Shown: positions 8,684-21,819 of the stretch, piece by piece
How the letters are laid out: each line of letters starts with the position of its first letter
How positions within the stretch are numbered: the first letter of the stretch is position 1
Notes under the pieces: generated by a model
Databases searched by the model: none
What the model saw: only the letters and a program-made list of their open reading frames with translations
Told to the model about the DNA's origin: nothing
Assembly: GCF_000421645.1 (NCBI RefSeq)
Contig: NZ_ATXK01000001.1
Span: 806,001-870,000, forward strand
DNA from: Aurantimonas coralicida DSM 14790
GTDB taxonomy: Bacteria > Pseudomonadota > Alphaproteobacteria > Rhizobiales > Rhizobiaceae
DNA length: 64,000 nucleotides
Reading direction: 5' to 3'
Program-made: the position numbers and the translations under genes

Positions 8684-10072
8684 CTACTCGGCCGGCACCC
8701 GGCGGCCCGACACCTCGCTGCCCGCCTCGCGCCCCATCGGGATGAAGGCGAAGGCCGCCGACATGGTGACCAGCCCGACGACGAGGAAGGCGGCGGAGAA
8801 ATCCACCGGCGCGGCCATGTCGCGGCCCGACATCACCATGCCGATCTCGAGGACTGCTCCGGCCAGCGCGACACCCGTGGCGATCGCCACCTGCTGCAGT
8901 GCGCCCATCATCGCGGTGGCGTCGCCCGTCGATTCGCGCGGCACGTCGGCAAAGGCCAGCGCGTTGATCGAGGTGAAGAACAGCGAGCGGAAGAACCCGC
9001 CGACGAGCAGCAGCGGGATCAGGACGGCCAGCGATATGTCGGGCCGGTAAAGGCCCAGCGCCGCCGTCAGCGCACCGCCGACGATGGTCGTCACGACCAG
9101 CGTGGTGCGGAAGCCGAAGCGCTGCAGGATCGGCTTGGCCAGGAGCTTCATGGCCATGGCGCCGCCGATGGCAACGCAGGTGACGAGGCCCGATTCCAGC
9201 GGCGTATAGCCGAAGCCGAGCTGCAGCATCAGCGGCAGGAGGAAGGGCACCGCGCCCGAGCCGATGCGGAACAGCGCACCGCCGGTGACGGCCGCGCGCA
9301 GCGTGGTGATCCTGAGCAGCGACAGCCGCAGCACCGGCTGGTCGATGCGGCGCGCATGGCGCACGAACAGGCCCGCCGCGACCGCGCCGGCGAGCGCCAT
9401 GGCGACACCGAAGGCCGGCGGCAGTGCCGGCAGCGACACCACCGACAGGCCGAAAACGATGCCGGCGCAGGCAAAGCCCGACAGGAGGAAGCCCGGCCAG
9501 TCGAAATGCACGCCCGACACCCGGTCGACCTTGGGCAGGAACCGCCCGGCCAGCCAGATGCCGACAACGCCGATCGGCAGATTGATCAGGAAGATCCAGC
9601 GCCAGTCGGCATAGGTCGCGATGGCGCCGCCCACCGGCGGTCCGATCAGCGGCCCCATCAGCGCCGGAATAGTGAACCAGGCCATGGCGCCGACGAGGTC
9701 GGATTTCGGCACGGCCCGCACCAGCAGCAGCCGCCCGACCGGCGTCATCATCGCGCCGCCCATGCCCTGCAGGAAGCGCGCGACCACGAAGGCGCCGAGC
9801 GAATCCGCCATGGCGCAGGCGAGCGAACCGAGAACGAACACCGCGATCGCCAGCCGGAAGACGAGCTTCGGTCCCCAGTGATCGGCGATCCGCCCGGAGA
9901 TCGGGATGAACACCGCCAGCGACACGTAATAGCTGGTCAGGGCGAGCTTGAGCGCGATCGGGCTCGTGCCGATGTCTGCGGCGATCGCCGGAAGCGAGGT
10001 CGCGATGACCGTCGAGTCCATGTTCTCCATGAACAGCGCGACGGCGAGCACGACCGGAACGATGCGGTTCAA
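8684..10072 (-). CDS. MFS transporter, DHA2 (EmrB/HsrA-like) drug:proton antiporter family
   Basis: A 462-residue integral membrane protein with the hydrophobic profile of a 14-segment DHA2 exporter. The N-terminal MENMDSTVIATSLPAIA and the antiporter motif C region (GPLIGPPVGGAI) are typical. The loop GRIADHWGPKLVFR corresponds to MFS motif A. It presumably exports a hydrophobic or toxic compound using the proton gradient; the substrate is unknown. It converges with rlmE (31 bp apart) and diverges from the metallo-hydrolase gene across a 193-bp intergenic region that should hold both promoters. No adjacent regulator or membrane-fusion partner (emrA) is present, which favours a stand-alone HsrA-like protein. 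Confidence 0.9.
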   Translation of the reverse strand: MNRIVPVVLAVALFMENMDSTVIATSLPAIAADIGTSPIALKLALTSYYVSLAVFIPISGRIADHWGPKLVFRLAIAVFVLGSLACAMADSLGAFVVARFLQGMGGAMMTPVGRLLLVRAVPKSDLVGAMAWFTIPALMGPLIGPPVGGAIATYADWRWIFLINLPIGVVGIWLAGRFLPKVDRVSGVHFDWPGFLLSGFACAGIVFGLSVVSLPALPPAFGVAMALAGAVAAGLFVRHARRIDQPVLRLSLLRITTLRAAVTGGALFRIGSGAVPFLLPLMLQLGFGYTPLESGLVTCVAIGGAMAMKLLAKPILQRFGFRTTLVVTTIVGGALTAALGLYRPDISLAVLIPLLLVGGFFRSLFFTSINALAFADVPRESTGDATAMMGALQQVAIATGVALAGAVLEIGMVMSGRDMAAPVDFSAAFLVVGLVTMSAAFAFIPMGREAGSEVSGRRVPAE

Positions 10073-10265
10073 CTGCGGTCCTCGGGGTATGGGTAAGGCG
10101 GGCTTAGGGACGCTGGGAAGACATAGGCCGAAGCCGGCGAAATGGCAGCCCGTCCGCCCGGCGCCTCTTCAACAAGCCGTGCGAATGGTTGCCGGCCGTC
10201 TTCGACGGGCCAGTTGGCATGCGTGCACCCATTCTCATTCCGATCTTCGACGATACGAGGTTTCC

Positions 10266-11303
10266 ATGAGCAAGCCCACCGATGCACGATCTCTCTTCAG
10301 CCGCCGCACGGCCCTGCAACTCGCAGCCGCCGGCGGCGCGGCCATGACCGGCATCATGCAGGGCCGCGAAGCCCATGCGCAGGACCAGTCGACGGCCGCA
10401 GCGGCGGCCAGCGAACGGGCGCGCATGCCGTCGCCGGGCTGGCACCGGATCGAACTCGGCGATGCCCGCATCACCACCATCCTCGACGGCCTGCGGCCCG
10501 GCGAAGGCCCCTACCCCACCTTCGGCGCCGACCAGAGCCAGGAGGCGATGGCCGAGCTGATGCGGGCGAACTACCTGCCCGAGACCCAGTTCGTGAACGG
10601 CTTCACCCCGGTTCTCGTCGAACTCGACGACAATCTCGTCCTGTTCGACACCGGTTTCGGCGAGTCCGGCAAGGAGAACGGCTTCGGCAAGCTGGTCGAG
10701 CGGATGGCGGAAGCCGGCTACGGCCCCGACGACGTCACCATCGTGGTCCTCACGCATTTCCACGGCGACCACATCCAGGGCCTGATGACCGGCGGCGAGC
10801 CGACCTTCCGCAATGCCCGCTATGTCGCCGGCCAGGCCGAGTTCGACTGGTGGACGTCGGACGAAGCCAGGAACGGCGATCGGGCCGGTGGCGCCAAGCT
10901 GGTCGAACAGATGGTCGTGCCGCTCAAGGACAAGATGACCTTCGTCGCCGAGGGTGACGAGGTCGTGTCCGGCATCACCGCCATAGAGGCCTTCGGTCAC
11001 ACCCCCGGCCACCTGATCTTCGAGATCGCGTCCGGCGACCGCCGCCTGTGGCTGACCGCCGACACCGCCAACCATTTCGTCGCCTCGCTCCAGAAGCCGG
11101 ACTGGGAGGTCAAGTTCGACCAAGACAAGGACGCGGCGGCCGCAACCCGCAAGCGTGTCTTCGACCGGATCGCCGAGGAACGCATTCCGTTCATCGGCTA
11201 CCACATGCCCTTCCCGGCCATCGGCTATGCCGAAAAGCTGGACGGCGGAGGCTACCGGTTCATTCCGGAAACCTACCAGCTGGATGTCGACGCGGACGCC
11301 TGA
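10266..11303 (+). CDS. Tat-exported MBL-fold metallo-hydrolase
   Basis: A 345-residue protein. The N-terminus contains a twin-arginine export motif (FSRRTALQLAAAGGAA) and an AHAQ cleavage region near residues 36-39, so the enzyme is probably folded before export to the periplasm. The metallo-beta-lactamase fold is shown by THFHGDHIQG (the HxHxDH zinc site), GHTPGH and LTADTANH. The reaction is not identifiable; such proteins include lactonases, sulfatases and hydrolases annotated as quorum-quenching, and no specific lactonase signature is clear. The ATG at 10266 was chosen because it puts the Tat motif at residues 11-16; the frame is open upstream. It is followed by a strong bidirectional hairpin. 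Confidence 0.85.
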   Translation: MSKPTDARSLFSRRTALQLAAAGGAAMTGIMQGREAHAQDQSTAAAAASERARMPSPGWHRIELGDARITTILDGLRPGEGPYPTFGADQSQEAMAELMRANYLPETQFVNGFTPVLVELDDNLVLFDTGFGESGKENGFGKLVERMAEAGYGPDDVTIVVLTHFHGDHIQGLMTGGEPTFRNARYVAGQAEFDWWTSDEARNGDRAGGAKLVEQMVVPLKDKMTFVAEGDEVVSGITAIEAFGHTPGHLIFEIASGDRRLWLTADTANHFVASLQKPDWEVKFDQDKDAAAATRKRVFDRIAEERIPFIGYHMPFPAIGYAEKLDGGGYRFIPETYQLDVDADA

Positions 11304-11323
11304 TCGGCGATCCGACGTTTCCA

Positions 11324-11356
11324 GACCGGGGCGGAGCCATCGGCTCCGCCCCGGTC
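11324..11356. terminator. Bidirectional hairpin terminator between convergent genes
   Basis: A perfect 15-bp stem (left arm 11324-11338, right arm 11342-11356) with a 3-base loop (ATC) lies between the stop codons of the metallo-hydrolase and the Excalibur gene, which converge. No T-run follows on either strand, so termination may need Rho or rely on the unusually stable stem. Confidence 0.7.
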
Positions 11357-11370
11357 CTTGATGCTCAGAA

Positions 11371-11610
11371 TCAGCGCGAACAGCCGATCTCGGCCATGAT
11401 CGCCACGACATCGGCACGCGACCGGCAGACATTCTCGCAAGGGATGCCGTCATTGTCCCCGTCGGCCCGCGGATGCTGGCCGGCGCACCATGCGATCACG
11501 GCTTCACGGCAGCTTCGATAGCTCTTGCAACTGGCGGCATGGGCTTCGGCGCCGAGCGCCAGAATCATCAGGGCTGCCAGCCCCAATGCGCGGAATTGTC
11601 CGATGGTCAT
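11371..11610 (-). CDS. Small secreted Excalibur calcium-binding-like protein
   Basis: A 79-residue protein with a signal peptide (hydrophobic residues 8-20, likely cut after AHA near residue 25). The remainder is an Excalibur-type motif: cysteines in CKSYRSCREA, then the aspartate loop ADGDNDGIPCENVC, which resembles an EF-hand calcium loop, and a C-terminal cysteine. In the family the cysteines pair as disulfides. Mature size is only about 54 residues, so it is essentially a stand-alone domain. The role is unknown; related domains occur on surface proteins and near nucleases. It converges with the metallo-hydrolase and diverges from guaB. Confidence 0.75.
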   Translation of the reverse strand: MTIGQFRALGLAALMILALGAEAHAASCKSYRSCREAVIAWCAGQHPRADGDNDGIPCENVCRSRADVVAIMAEIGCSR

Positions 11611-11720
11611 GTCTGGAAGATACCGTTCCTAAGCTGTCCTTACGACCATCTCCCAGAGCCGGCACACCGCGTCAAGCGGACGGGGGTGCCGAATGTCAGC
11701 CCCGCTTTCCAATGTCATGA

Positions 11721-13307
<1,587 letters not shown>

Positions 13308-13319
13308 GAAGAGAAGTCG

Positions 13320-13345
13320 GCGCTTCCTGCTTATCGCGGGAGCGC
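13320..13345 (+). terminator. Possible guaB terminator hairpin
   Basis: GCGCTTCCTGC and GCGGGAGCGC can pair around TTATC, allowing one G-U pair and a one-base bulge. The hairpin sits 12 bp after the guaB stop and before the converging orphan gene. No T-run follows, so this is tentative. Confidence 0.35.
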
Positions 13346-13361
13346 TGCAGCGGTCCGAGTG

Positions 13362-13667
13362 TCAGACCCGGGCGACCCGCTCGGTCTGCTGCACCGGCGG
13401 CACCAGGTTCGAATTGGCGATCGGCTTCGGCCAGGTCCGCGCATGGGACAGATGGCCGTCGGCATAGGCGATCAGGACGTCGCCCGGTCGCGGGATCGAG
13501 CGCATGAAGAAGCTCTCGCGTACCGGAACGATCCGCGGGCCTGCGGCATCGCGCACCGTGATCTCCCGCCTGGCGATATCGACCTGCAGGATTTCCGTCA
13601 CATCGACGAGATTGTCGAGGTGCCGCGTCCGCCCGGTTCCGTTTCTCAGCTTCTGAACAGGCATCAT
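13362..13667 (-). CDS. Hypothetical small protein
   Basis: A 101-residue protein that I do not recognise. It is mixed hydrophilic/hydrophobic with no signal peptide or membrane segment. The centre (VDVTEILQVDIARREITVRD) looks like beta-strand followed by helix, and GDVLIAYADGHLSHART is the most structured-looking region. The start is the ATG pair at 13667/13664 behind GGAGAG. The frame is open for another 43 codons upstream, but no ribosome site is seen there. It converges on guaB and lies upstream of rpe, separated from it by 133 bp containing an AT-richer stretch (about 13680-13745) that could hold its promoter. Confidence 0.55.
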   Translation of the reverse strand: MMPVQKLRNGTGRTRHLDNLVDVTEILQVDIARREITVRDAAGPRIVPVRESFFMRSIPRPGDVLIAYADGHLSHARTWPKPIANSNLVPPVQQTERVARV

Positions 13668-13800
13668 CAACTCTCCATCCCGGATATAGCCAAGGACGGA
13701 ACGAGAGAATATTCCTGTCGGTTCCCTTGCTAAACTCGCCGAAATCACTGTCCGGCTAACGACGCTGGCAGTCGAGACAACTCCTCCGTTCGCCATCCGC

Positions 13801-14481
13801 TCAGGCGGCGACGGCCCCGCTCCCCGCCGCGCGGATCGCCGCGATATTTGCGCGGTAATGCTCGGGCGTGCCGCCCTTGAACACCGCCGATCCGGCGACC
13901 AGCACGTTCGCGCCGGCCTCGACGACCAGCGGCGCGGTCTCCGGCGTCACGCCGCCGTCGATCTCGATATGGATGTCGCGGTCGCCGATCATCGCCTTCA
14001 CACGCCGCACCTTTTCCACGACTGAAGGAATGAAGGCCTGGCCGCCGAAGCCCGGATTGACGGTCATCAAGAGCACCAGGTCGAGCCGGTCGAGCACATA
14101 GGCGATGACGTCCTCGGGAGTCGACGGGTTGAGCGAGACACCGGCCTTCTTGCCGAGATTGCGGATCGCCTGGAGCGACCGGTCGAGATGCTTCGTCGCC
14201 TCGGCATGGACGGTGATGTAGTCGCAGCCGGCTTCGGCGAAGGCTTCCAGATACGGATCGCACGGCTCGATCATCAGATGGCAGTCGAAGATCTTCTGCG
14301 AGGCGCCGCGCACCGCCTTGATGACCGGCGGGCCGAAGGTGATGTTCGGCACGAAATGGCCATCCATCACGTCGAGATGGATCCAGTCCGCCCCGGCCTG
14401 GTCGACGGCCACCACCTCTTCGCCCAGGCGCGCGAAATCGGCCGAGAGGATCGAGGGGGCGATGATGACGGGCTTGGCCAT
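13801..14481 (-). CDS. rpe: Ribulose-phosphate 3-epimerase
   Basis: A 226-residue TIM-barrel enzyme interconverting D-ribulose 5-phosphate and D-xylulose 5-phosphate in the Calvin and pentose phosphate cycles. Signatures include [23 protein letters not shown] (metal and catalytic residues), [12 protein letters not shown] and EIDGGV. It is the last gene of the cbb operon, 21 bp after cbbX. The position suggests that it serves mainly in regenerating RuBP (the cbbE role), although it may be the only Rpe of the cell. Confidence 0.95.
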   Translation of the reverse strand: MAKPVIIAPSILSADFARLGEEVVAVDQAGADWIHLDVMDGHFVPNITFGPPVIKAVRGASQKIFDCHLMIEPCDPYLEAFAEAGCDYITVHAEATKHLDRSLQAIRNLGKKAGVSLNPSTPEDVIAYVLDRLDLVLLMTVNPGFGGQAFIPSVVEKVRRVKAMIGDRDIHIEIDGGVTPETAPLVVEAGANVLVAGSAVFKGGTPEHYRANIAAIRAAGSGAVAA

Positions 14482-14502
14482 TTCAGTCTCCTGCCTGTTC
14501 TG

Positions 14503-15444
14503 TCAGCCCGGCGCCGAGGCCGGTTCCGGGTCCGCGCCGGCGAAGACGCGGCTGGCGGCGATGTCAGCTGCTTCGATGCGCGAAAGCGCCTCTGCGTTCA
14601 AGGGCCCCCCGTCCAGCTCGAACAATCGGTTGGCCTGGCGCAGCCGCGCCCGGTCGAGGGCGTTGCGGATCGAGCGGGCATTGGCGAAATGCGGCTGCGT
14701 CCGGCGCCGCGCGATATAGCGGGCGAGAACCGCCTTCGCGTCCCCGGTGAGATGGTAGTTCTGGCGCTCCAGCATGCCGACCGAGATCTCCAGCAATTCG
14801 TCGTCGGAATAGTCCGGAAAGTCGATGTGGTGGGCGATGCGCGACCGGAAGCCGGGATTGCTCGCGAAGAAGGTGTCCATCCGGTCGGCATAGCCGGCGA
14901 GGATCACCACGAGGTCGTCGCGCTGGTTCTCCATCACCTGCAGCAGGATCTCGATCGCCTCCTGGCCGTAGTCGCGCTCGTTCTCCGGCCGGTAGAGATA
15001 ATAGGCCTCGTCGATGAACAGGACGCCGCCCATCGCCTTCTTCAGGATGTCGCGGGTCTTGGGAGCCGTATGGCCGATATACTGGCCGACCAGATCGTCG
15101 CGGGTCACCGACACCAGATGCCCCTTGCGGATATAGCCGAGGCGGTGGAGGAGGTTCGCCATCTTCATCGCCACCGTGGTCTTGCCGGTGCCGGGATTGC
15201 CGGTGAAGCTCATGTGCAGCGTCGGCGTGTCGTGGGCGAGGCCCAGCCGCTTGCGGGCCCGCTCGACGAGCAGCAGCGCCGCCGTCTCGCGAATGCGCTT
15301 CTTGACCGGCGCCAGGCCGATCAGTTCGCGGTCGAGCTCGTCCAGAACATCGGCCACGCCGGCATCGCGATATTCCTGCCGGAGATCGATGGCCGTGGGC
15401 GTGTCCTCGCCCGGCGCGTCCTGGGTCTCGGATTCTGCATCCAT
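14503..15444 (-). CDS. cbbX: Red-type RuBisCO activase CbbX (AAA+)
   Basis: A 313-residue AAA+ ATPase that remodels inhibited red-type RuBisCO by pulling on the extended large-subunit C-terminus, releasing tightly bound sugar phosphates. Walker A (GNPGTGKT) is at about 82-89, Walker B (VLFIDEA) at 141-147, and the arginine-finger region is near [11 protein letters not shown]. The ATG at 15444 is preceded by GAGGAG and was preferred to a TTG five codons upstream. It follows cbbS and precedes rpe in the operon. Red-type CbbX is allosterically activated by RuBP; the sequence is consistent with that subtype, but the RuBP site is inferred from the family. Confidence 0.95.
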   Translation of the reverse strand: MDAESETQDAPGEDTPTAIDLRQEYRDAGVADVLDELDRELIGLAPVKKRIRETAALLLVERARKRLGLAHDTPTLHMSFTGNPGTGKTTVAMKMANLLHRLGYIRKGHLVSVTRDDLVGQYIGHTAPKTRDILKKAMGGVLFIDEAYYLYRPENERDYGQEAIEILLQVMENQRDDLVVILAGYADRMDTFFASNPGFRSRIAHHIDFPDYSDDELLEISVGMLERQNYHLTGDAKAVLARYIARRRTQPHFANARSIRNALDRARLRQANRLFELDGGPLNAEALSRIEAADIAASRVFAGADPEPASAPG

Positions 15445-15532
15445 CGTCCTGCTCCTCAATCCATCGCGCAGCGGTCACAGGCTGGAATGGCGGGCGAAGC
15501 CGCCCTCCCCGTCTGCTGCTCTACCCGCATCC

Positions 15533-15556
15533 TCCCTCTCCCCGCCGGGAGAGGGA
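15533..15556 (-). repeat. Perfect hairpin between cbbS and cbbX
   Basis: Ten-bp perfect arms (TCCCTCTCCC at 15533-15542, GGGAGAGGGA at 15547-15556) surround a four-base loop, 17 bp after the cbbS stop. No U-run follows. The CCCTCTCCC/GGGAGAGGG palindrome is a type that recurs between genes in many proteobacteria. It may act as a partial terminator or 3'-end stabiliser for the cbbLS part of the transcript. Confidence 0.6.
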
Positions 15557-15572
15557 GCGGCTCAACCGACGA

Positions 15573-15995
15573 CTACTCGGCGTAGCGGGCGCCTTCCGGC
15601 CTGTCGGCAGCGTAGGATTCCGTCGTGTAGCGGATGGTGCGGCCTTCCATTTCCGAGCGGCGAAGCCGGAAGCCCGGTTCGTTGGCCGGCCGGTTGACGA
15701 TGAAGGACAGCTTCACCGACTCCCATCCCGCGGTGGAATCGAAGGCCGACATGCGAATGTAGCGGTCGCCATGGACCTTGCGGCACTCGGTGAACTCCAT
15801 CATCACGCCGGCCGCATCGGCGATGTCGAACATCGGGTGGCCCCACATGTCCCAGTAGGTATTGCGCGGATGCGGGTCGTCGGTGTGCTCCAGATTCACC
15901 GCCCAGCCATTGTCGAGGCAGTACTGGATCTGCGCGGTGATCTGCGTGTCGGTGAGGTCGGGCAGGAACGAGAAGGCCCCTTGGGTGATGCGCAT
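15573..15995 (-). CDS. cbbS: RuBisCO small subunit, red-type form I
   Basis: A 140-residue small subunit of the L8S8 ribulose-1,5-bisphosphate carboxylase/oxygenase. It begins [16 protein letters not shown], as in form IC/ID enzymes. It lacks the insertion between strands A and B that marks green-type subunits, and it carries the C-terminal extension (about residue 110 onward, [20 protein letters not shown]) that makes the central-channel beta hairpin of red-type holoenzymes. The family motif [13 protein letters not shown] is present. It is encoded 114 bp after cbbL with an intervening hairpin. Confidence 0.96.
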   Translation of the reverse strand: MRITQGAFSFLPDLTDTQITAQIQYCLDNGWAVNLEHTDDPHPRNTYWDMWGHPMFDIADAAGVMMEFTECRKVHGDRYIRMSAFDSTAGWESVKLSFIVNRPANEPGFRLRRSEMEGRTIRYTTESYAADRPEGARYAE

Positions 15996-16064
15996 GGTTG
16001 ATATCCTCTTCGAGTTGCGGCGCCGGGCTTCGCAAGCCGCGCCGGCCGGGTTCGAACGATGGGG

Positions 16065-16096
16065 AGGACGGGGCGTTGGGAGGCTCGCCCCGTCCT
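16065..16096 (-). promoter_or_regulatory. Intercistronic hairpin between cbbL and cbbS
   Basis: AGGACGGGGCG (16065-16075) and CGCCCCGTCCT (16086-16096) pair perfectly over 11 bp around a 10-base loop, starting 13 bp after the cbbL stop on the minus-strand transcript. There is no T-run. In comparable operons such a structure stabilises the upstream message or sets the L:S expression ratio; here that role is inferred. Confidence 0.6.
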
Positions 16097-16109
16097 GACG
16101 CGGGATGGA

Positions 16110-17732
<1,623 letters not shown>

Positions 17733-17744
17733 AGAGTTGTCGCC

Positions 17745-18827
17745 TCAGGCGGCGGCGGCGTGCGCTTCGATGCGCGGGTCGAGTTCGCCGCCGGCATAGC
17801 GGGCGGCCATGGCGTCGAGCGACAATACGCGGATCTTCGAGGCCTGACCGGCACAGCCGAAGCGCTCGTAACGGTCGAGGCAGAGGGTCTTGAGCGCGTC
17901 CATGGCGGGGATCATGAACTTGCGCGGATCGAACTCCTCCGGCTTCTCCATGGCCACCTTGCGGAACTGCCCGGTCATCGCCATCCGGCAGTCGGTGTCG
18001 ATGTTGACCTTGCGCACGCCGTGCTTGATGCCGCGCACGATCTCGTCCACCGGCACGCCGTAGGTCTCGCGCATGCGGCCGCCATACTGGTTGATGATGG
18101 CCTGCAGCTCTTCCGGCACCGAGGACGAGCCGTGCATGACGAGATGCGTGTTCGGCAGCTTGGCGTGAATCTCCTCGATGATGTTCATGGCGAGGATGTC
18201 GCCGTCCGGCTTGCGGGTGAACTTGTAGGCGCCGTGCGAGGTGCCCATGGCGATCGCCAGGGCGTCCACATGGGTCTGCCGCACGAAGTCCACCGCCTGG
18301 TCCGGATCGGTGAGCAGCTGGTCTTCCGACAGCTTGCCCTCGAAGCCGTGGCCGTCCTCCTTCTCGCCCTCGCCGCTTTCCAGCGAACCGAGGACGCCGA
18401 GCTCGCCCTCGACCGAGGCGCCGACCCAGTGCGCCATGCGCGTCACCCGTTCGGTGATCGCGACGTTGTACTCGTAGGAGGCCGGCGTCTTCATGTCGGC
18501 CTCGAGCGAGCCGTCCATCATCACCGAGGTGAAGCCGTGGCGGATCGCCGTCAGGCAGGTCTGCTCGTCATTGCCATGGTCCTGATGGATGCAGACCGGG
18601 ATCTGGGGGAACATCTCCACCAGGGCCTCCATCATCTTTTCCAGCATGATGTCCTTGGCGTAGGACCGGGCGCCGCGCGACGCCTGCATGATGACGGGGG
18701 CGTCGCTCTTCGCGGCCGCCTCCATGATCGCCAGACCCTGCTCCATGTTGTTGATGTTGAAGGCAGGCACGCCGTAGCCGTTCTCGGCGGCGTGATCGAG
18801 AAGCTGGCGCAGTGTGATCTTTGCCAT
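17745..18827 (-). CDS. cbbA: Class II fructose-1,6-bisphosphate aldolase, Calvin cycle subtype
   Basis: A 360-residue zinc-dependent aldolase that joins DHAP to glyceraldehyde 3-phosphate or erythrose 4-phosphate in the Calvin cycle. It starts [23 protein letters not shown]. Zinc and catalytic segments are visible: [16 protein letters not shown] with the adjacent glutamates, GTSHGAYK and [10 protein letters not shown]. The sequence [14 protein letters not shown] marks the subtype found in cbb operons rather than the E. coli FbaA group. It lies 34 bp after tkt. Confidence 0.95.
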   Translation of the reverse strand: MAKITLRQLLDHAAENGYGVPAFNINNMEQGLAIMEAAAKSDAPVIMQASRGARSYAKDIMLEKMMEALVEMFPQIPVCIHQDHGNDEQTCLTAIRHGFTSVMMDGSLEADMKTPASYEYNVAITERVTRMAHWVGASVEGELGVLGSLESGEGEKEDGHGFEGKLSEDQLLTDPDQAVDFVRQTHVDALAIAMGTSHGAYKFTRKPDGDILAMNIIEEIHAKLPNTHLVMHGSSSVPEELQAIINQYGGRMRETYGVPVDEIVRGIKHGVRKVNIDTDCRMAMTGQFRKVAMEKPEEFDPRKFMIPAMDALKTLCLDRYERFGCAGQASKIRVLSLDAMAARYAGGELDPRIEAHAAAA

Positions 18828-18861
18828 GTCTAGATGTCCCTCCTGAACCGGTCCGGTGCCA

Positions 18862-20862
18862 TCACGCGATCTCCAGCGCCGCGTCGACGACGGCCTGCGG
18901 CGTGATGCCGAACTTCTCGTAGAGCTGCGGCGCGGGTGCCGAGGCGCCGAAGCCGGTCATGCCGATGAAGCGGCCGTTCTCGCCGATCCAGCGATCCCAG
19001 CCGAGCCGGGCGGCCGCCTCGATGGCGATGCGCGGCGCCGTGCCGAGGACCGACTTGCGGTAGGCCTCGTCTTGCTCCTCGAAGAGATCGAGGCAGGGCA
19101 TCGACAGCACCGCCGCCTGCTTGCCGGATTCGGCCAGCGTCTTGGCCGCGGCGAGCGCGATCTCGACTTCCGAACCGGTGGCCATGATGGTCACGTCGCG
19201 CGGGCCGTCGGCCTCCTTCAGGACGTAACCGCCGCGGGCCGAGCGGTTTTCGCCGACATCGCCGGCGCGCACCGTCGGCAGGCCCTGGCGGGTCAGCGCG
19301 AGCACCGATGGGCGATGGCGCTCGGTCAGCGCGATTTCCCAGCACTCGGCGGTCTCGATCGCGTCGGCCGGACGGAAGACCAGAAGGTTCGGCGTCGCCC
19401 GCAGCATCGCCAGATGCTCGATCGGCTGATGGGTCGGGCCGTCCTCGCCAAGGCCGATGGAATCGTGGGTCAGCACGTAGACGACGCGCAGCCCCATCAG
19501 TGCCGACAGGCGGATCGCCCCGCGGGCATAGTCGGCGAAGACCAGGAACGTGCCGCCATAGGGCACGAAGCCGCCATGCAGGGCCAGACCGTTCATCGCC
19601 GCGGCCATGCCGTGCTCGCGCACGCCGTAATGGATGTAGCGGCCGGAGAAGTCGTCCGGGGTGATCGACTGCATGCCCTTGGTCAGGGTGTTGTTGGAGC
19701 CGGTCAGATCGGCCGAACCGCCGATGGTCATGTCGGTGACGCGGTTGATGACCTCCAGCGCCATCTCGGACGCCTTGCGGGTGGCGACCTTCGGCGCGTC
19801 GGCCGACAGGGCCTGCCGGAAGGAGGCGAGCTCACCGGCCAGGCCCGACGGCAGCGTGGTGGCGACGGCGGACTGGAAGCGCTCGCGATCGGCGCTCGAC
19901 GCCAGCCGCTTCTCCCAGATCTCGCGAGCCTCGCGGCCGCGGGTGCCGACCTCGCGCCAGCCCTTGACGACCGCCTCGGGCAGCTCGAAGGGCTCGGACT
20001 TCCAGACCAGCTGCTCGCGGGCCAGCGCGATCTCCTCGTCGCCCAGTGCCTCGCCATGAGCCTTGGCGGTGCCGCCGCGATTGGGCGCGCCGTAGCCGAT
20101 GATGGTCTTGCAGGCGATAAAGGCCGGCTTGTCGCTCTTGCGCGCCTCGGCGATCGCCGCCTCGACGGCGTCCGCGTCGTGGCCGTCGACGGCCCAGGTG
20201 TTCCAGCCGGCCGCCTTGAAGCGGGCGATCTGGTCGGTGGCGGTGGCGATGTCGACCTTGCCGTCGATGGAGATGCCGTTGTCGTCCCACAGGACCACGA
20301 GCTTGGACAGCTTCAGCGTGCCGGCCAGATCGATGGCCTCGTGGCTGATGCCCTCCATCAGGCAGCCATCGCCGACGATGGTGTAGGTGTAGTGGTCGAC
20401 GAGGTCACCGCCGAAGCGGGAATGCATCATGCGCTCGGCGAGCGCCATGCCGACGGCGGTGGACAGGCCCTGGCCGAGCGGCCCGGTGGTCGTCTCGATG
20501 CCCAGCGCATGGCCGTATTCGGGATGGCCGGCGGTGCGGCTGCCGAGCTGGCGGAAATTCTTCAGCTGCTCGATGTCCATGTCGGCATAGCCGACCAGAT
20601 GGTGCAGCGCGTAGAGCAGCATCGAGCCGTGGCCGGCCGACAGGACGAAGCGGTCGCGGTCCGGCCAGTCGGGGCGCGACGGGTCGATGTTGATGAACTT
20701 CTGGAACAGGACGGTGGCGACGTCGGCCATGCCCATCGGCATGCCGGGATGACCGGACTTCGCCCGCTGCACGGCGTCCATGGCGAGGGCGCGGATGGCG
20801 TTGGCCATGTCGCGGGGATTGCGGTCGGTGGTTTCGGGCGATGGTTTCGCGGTCGAAGACAT
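18862..20862 (-). CDS. tkt: Transketolase
   Basis: A 666-residue thiamine-diphosphate enzyme moving two-carbon ketol groups between sugar phosphates (the cbbT role in RuBP regeneration). Signatures are the N-terminal [12 protein letters not shown], the cofactor-binding [13 protein letters not shown] and the middle-domain [22 protein letters not shown]. The chosen ATG at 20862 has AAGGA nine bases upstream; an ATG at 20871 directly abuts that site and is less suitable. The same frame stays open far upstream through cbbP, but that is read-through of GC-rich DNA, not a fusion. It is 26 bp after cbbP. Confidence 0.96.
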   Translation of the reverse strand: MSSTAKPSPETTDRNPRDMANAIRALAMDAVQRAKSGHPGMPMGMADVATVLFQKFINIDPSRPDWPDRDRFVLSAGHGSMLLYALHHLVGYADMDIEQLKNFRQLGSRTAGHPEYGHALGIETTTGPLGQGLSTAVGMALAERMMHSRFGGDLVDHYTYTIVGDGCLMEGISHEAIDLAGTLKLSKLVVLWDDNGISIDGKVDIATATDQIARFKAAGWNTWAVDGHDADAVEAAIAEARKSDKPAFIACKTIIGYGAPNRGGTAKAHGEALGDEEIALAREQLVWKSEPFELPEAVVKGWREVGTRGREAREIWEKRLASSADRERFQSAVATTLPSGLAGELASFRQALSADAPKVATRKASEMALEVINRVTDMTIGGSADLTGSNNTLTKGMQSITPDDFSGRYIHYGVREHGMAAAMNGLALHGGFVPYGGTFLVFADYARGAIRLSALMGLRVVYVLTHDSIGLGEDGPTHQPIEHLAMLRATPNLLVFRPADAIETAECWEIALTERHRPSVLALTRQGLPTVRAGDVGENRSARGGYVLKEADGPRDVTIMATGSEVEIALAAAKTLAESGKQAAVLSMPCLDLFEEQDEAYRKSVLGTAPRIAIEAAARLGWDRWIGENGRFIGMTGFGASAPAPQLYEKFGITPQAVVDAALEIA

Positions 20863-20888
20863 GGTTTGCATTCCTTTCGTCGAAGGCC

Positions 20889-21764
20889 TCAGGAGGCCCG
20901 TCGGCGTCTTTCCATCAGCTGCAGGATCAGCGGCGTCAGGATCAGTTGCATGGCGATGTCGAGCTTGTTGCCAGGCGCGACGATGGAGTTGGCGCGGGAC
21001 ATGAAACTGCCGTGGATCATCGAGAGCAGATACGGAAAGTCTATCCCGCGCGGGTTGGCGAAGCGAATGACGATCATCGACTCGTCGGCCGTCGGAATCC
21101 AGCGAGCGATGAACGGATCGGATGTATCGACGATGGGCACCCGTTGAAAGTTGATATCGGTCCGCGCGAATTGCGGGCAGATATATTTCACATAGTCGGG
21201 CATCCGACGCAGGATGACGTCCATCACCGCATCCGTCGAATAGCCCCGGCTGGCCTTGTCCCGGTGGATCTTCTGGATCCACTCCAGATTGATGACGGGC
21301 ACCACGCCGATCTTCAGATCGGCCAGCGGCGCGAGATCGACTGTATCGGTCTTCACGCAGCCATGCAGGCCCTCGTAGAAAAGTAGGTCGGACTCCTCGC
21401 CAAGCGAGCTCCACTGCGAGAAGGTGCCGGGCGCGCTGCCGTAGATCTTCGCTTCCGCCTCGTCGTGGATGTAGTGCCGGGTCTCGCCGCGCCCCTTGCG
21501 ACCGAACTCCGAGAACACCTCCTGCAGCCTGTCGAGGATGTTCGCCTCGGGGCTGAAATGGGAGAAGTTGCGGTTTCCGTTCCTCTCCTCCTCGGCCATC
21601 TTCTCCTTCATCGCCTGGCGGTCGTAGCGATGGAACGCGTCTCCCTCGATATAGGCCGCCTTGACGTGCTCGCGGCGGAAGATCTGGTCGAAGATGTTCT
21701 TGACCGACGTCGTGCCCGCTCCGGACGAACCGGTGATCGCGATGATCGGATGCTTGGTCGACAT
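20889..21764 (-). CDS. cbbP: Phosphoribulokinase
   Basis: A 291-residue class I (bacterial, hexadecameric-type) phosphoribulokinase that makes ribulose 1,5-bisphosphate from ribulose 5-phosphate and ATP. The P-loop is [10 protein letters not shown] at about residues 12-21. The family-specific segments [22 protein letters not shown] and LLFYEGLHG are all present. Together with RuBisCO it defines a complete Calvin cycle. The family is commonly activated by NADH and inhibited by AMP; nothing in the sequence contradicts this. Confidence 0.97.
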   Translation of the reverse strand: MSTKHPIIAITGSSGAGTTSVKNIFDQIFRREHVKAAYIEGDAFHRYDRQAMKEKMAEEERNGNRNFSHFSPEANILDRLQEVFSEFGRKGRGETRHYIHDEAEAKIYGSAPGTFSQWSSLGEESDLLFYEGLHGCVKTDTVDLAPLADLKIGVVPVINLEWIQKIHRDKASRGYSTDAVMDVILRRMPDYVKYICPQFARTDINFQRVPIVDTSDPFIARWIPTADESMIVIRFANPRGIDFPYLLSMIHGSFMSRANSIVAPGNKLDIAMQLILTPLILQLMERRRRAS

Positions 21765-21819
21765 GCGATGTCCTCCCCCCGGCCCGACACGCTCCCTCGC
21801 GCCGGGCCATTCCTCCTGC

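Noticed and set aside
18862-21810. Apparent 982-residue transketolase-phosphoribulokinase fusion
   Set aside because: The frame is simply open through cbbP in a different reading frame. CbbP is encoded intact in its own frame, and transketolase has a proper start and ribosome site at 20862.
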